Source: JBDGPU01 sp042219525 (GTDB lineage: Archaea > Halobacteriota > Halobacteria > Halobacteriales > Haloferacaceae). Taken from it: a stretch of 6,790 bases of DNA. The notes beneath the pieces were generated by a model. The model was given only the letters and a program-made list of their open reading frames with translations, ran no database searches and was not told the origin of the DNA. Location of the stretch: assembly GCA_042219525.1 (NCBI GenBank), contig JBDGPU010000159.1, positions 1 through 6,790 of the forward strand, given 5' to 3'. The position numbers and the translations under genes are program-made. This document shows positions 5,902 through 6,790 of the stretch, one piece after another. Position 1 is the stretch's first letter, and each line of letters opens with the position of its first letter.

Positions 5902-6477
5902 TCACTCCGTCTCATCGGCGAGGATCAGCCCGAGATAGGAGGTCCGGATCTGCTCGGCGGCGTCCAGGCCGAGCTGCTCCAGGACGTCGACAGCGCCGCG
6001 ACGCACGGCTTCGAGGCTCTCCTCGTCGGCTTCGCGCTCGACCTCGACGAAGTGGCCGGCTCCCTCGACTTCGTCGAGCGTGACTGTGTAGCCATCGAGC
6101 TCGTAGAAGCGGCGCTCCTTCCGGACCTCGGCGGCGGGCTCGAACCCGAGTCCGTCGAAGATGGCGCGGGCTTCCGGGGGGTCCGCCACCGTCGTCTCGT
6201 GCTCCTCCCTGGTCTTCGACTCCGCCTCGACGAGCGGCCCCTTATAAGTGAGCGACGTCGACGCGTCGTGTTCGGGGTTCTCCTCCTCGTCCTCCACCGA
6301 TAGCGGCGTCGTCTCGCGGATGCGCAGTGCCTCGTCGGTCTCGGCAAAATCGCGGTGGGGCGCGTCGTAGTAGGTGTCGACCTGGCGTTTCGCCCCGCGG
6401 TCCTCAGCGTCGAGATCCACGAGCCGACGTTGCACCCGGTCGAGGTCGGCTCGGACCTTGAGCTCGACTTCGTACAT
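5902..6477 (-). CDS. cyaB: CYTH-domain protein, class IV adenylate cyclase (CyaB) family
   Basis: This 191-residue protein is a single CYTH (triphosphate tunnel) domain. The signature ExExK is at the N-terminus (E3, E5, K7 in MYEVELKV). DTYYDAP (34-40), LRIRE (51-55), LTYKGP (76-81), ESKTREEHE (86-94), KERRFY (120-125) and the acidic strand LDEVEGAGHFVEVE (134-147) follow in the family order. These supply the basic tunnel residues and the metal-binding acids (D135, E145, E147). Family members act on triphosphate substrates: CyaB makes cAMP from ATP, while others hydrolyse thiamine triphosphate or inorganic triphosphate. The substrate of archaeal members is generally unproven, so 'adenylate cyclase' is a family label here. 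An acidic insertion at 61-71 (VEDEEENPEHD) looks like halophilic surface adaptation. A TATA box lies 29-30 bases before the start. It is 111 bases upstream of SAM synthetase, which has its own promoter. Confidence 0.9.
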   Translation of the reverse strand: MYEVELKVRADLDRVQRRLVDLDAEDRGAKRQVDTYYDAPHRDFAETDEALRIRETTPLSVEDEEENPEHDASTSLTYKGPLVEAESKTREEHETTVADPPEARAIFDGLGFEPAAEVRKERRFYELDGYTVTLDEVEGAGHFVEVEREADEESLEAVRRGAVDVLEQLGLDAAEQIRTSYLGLILADETE

Positions 6478-6502
6478 GTCTCCGTGGTCGTGGGGTGCGT
6501 AC

Positions 6503-6510
6503 TAAAAATA
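6503..6510 (-). promoter_or_regulatory. TATA box of the CYTH/CyaB-family gene
   Basis: The minus strand reads TATTTTTA, centred 29-30 bases before the ATG at 6477. It is the most AT-rich promoter element in the window and supports that start and a leaderless transcript. Confidence 0.6.
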
Positions 6511-6580
6511 GGGCGAGTTCGACAGGCGCGAAGCTTCAATTGGGTTTGGTTTCTTCATTCGGGAGGATTGCTCGATTGAT

Positions 6581-6783
6581 GTCGCCAGTGACACCACTCG
6601 GCGTGTCTGCAAAGCCCGAGCTGCTTAGCGCGTTGGATCCGGATGCGGAGGTGATTGTGCTCTTGTAACCACCCAGCACTCTTAGAAAGCACCAGCCGCT
6701 GAGGCGATCGCTTACTACGTGGTTTGTTTGGTCGGCGTCGCGAGCGACACCACTCAGCATGCCCAGAAAGCCCCAGCCGCTGA
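6581..6783. repeat. Three degenerate copies of a ~35-base direct repeat at the right edge
   Basis: Three units align without gaps over 35 bases: 6593-6627, 6668-6702 and 6749-6783. By eye the second and third agree at 29 of 35 positions, and the first and third at 26 of 35. The most constant parts are the leading ACCACYC and the inner AAAGC plus GAG/CAG-C-GCT stretch. For the first and third copies the similarity extends 12 bases leftward (from 6581 and 6737). Unit starts are 75 and 81 bases apart, both multiples of three. The surrounding 313 bases (6478-6790) have lower GC than the rest of the window and no recognisable gene apart from the CYTH gene promoter. On the minus strand an open frame from the right edge to a TGA at 6536-6538 runs through all three copies. 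The array may continue beyond the window. This could be a haloarchaeal dispersed repeat, a mobile-element remnant or the 3' part of a repeat-containing gene. Confidence 0.6.
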
Positions 6784-6790
6784 CCGGTCG

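Noticed and set aside
6593..6783. CRISPR array
   Set aside because: The three repeats are degenerate, the spacers are about 40-46 bases and the repeat edges are blurred. There are only three copies and no cas genes nearby.

Overview
The window comes from a halophilic archaeon (class Halobacteria). Four things point there: high GC with strong G/C bias at third codon positions, very acidic predicted proteins rich in Asp and Glu, archaeal family types (archaeal S-adenosylmethionine synthetase, class IV adenylate cyclase/CYTH protein), and TATA boxes about 27-30 bases upstream of start codons, the arrangement of leaderless haloarchaeal genes. The genus cannot be fixed from the sequence alone.

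Layout, left to right. The 3' part of a glutamate dehydrogenase gene (+) enters from the left edge. Next comes a zinc-containing MDR alcohol dehydrogenase gene (+), broken by one extra G in a run of five. It converges on a small thioredoxin-fold gene (-), with a nested inverted repeat at the junction. Upstream of that lies an uncharacterised 153-residue protein gene (-). An AT-rich divergent intergenic region follows, then a cysteine synthase gene (+). This converges, with 22 bases between stop codons, on a two-gene minus-strand block: S-adenosylmethionine synthetase followed by a 150-residue haloarchaeal protein that looks like the DUF5804 family. A CYTH/CyaB-type gene (-) lies upstream of that. 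The last ~310 bases hold no convincing gene but contain three degenerate copies of a ~35-base repeat, and the sequence continues past the right edge.

Most of the genes are housekeeping metabolism: nitrogen assimilation (glutamate dehydrogenase), cysteine formation, and methionine to S-adenosylmethionine. Cysteine synthase, SAM synthetase and a WCPDC thioredoxin-fold protein lie close together, a loose sulfur theme, but they sit on different strands with their own promoters and so are not one operon. I see no defence system, CRISPR array, intact insertion sequence or RNA gene. The items most worth a second look are the single-base frameshift in the dehydrogenase, the repeat array at the right edge, and the two poorly characterised proteins.
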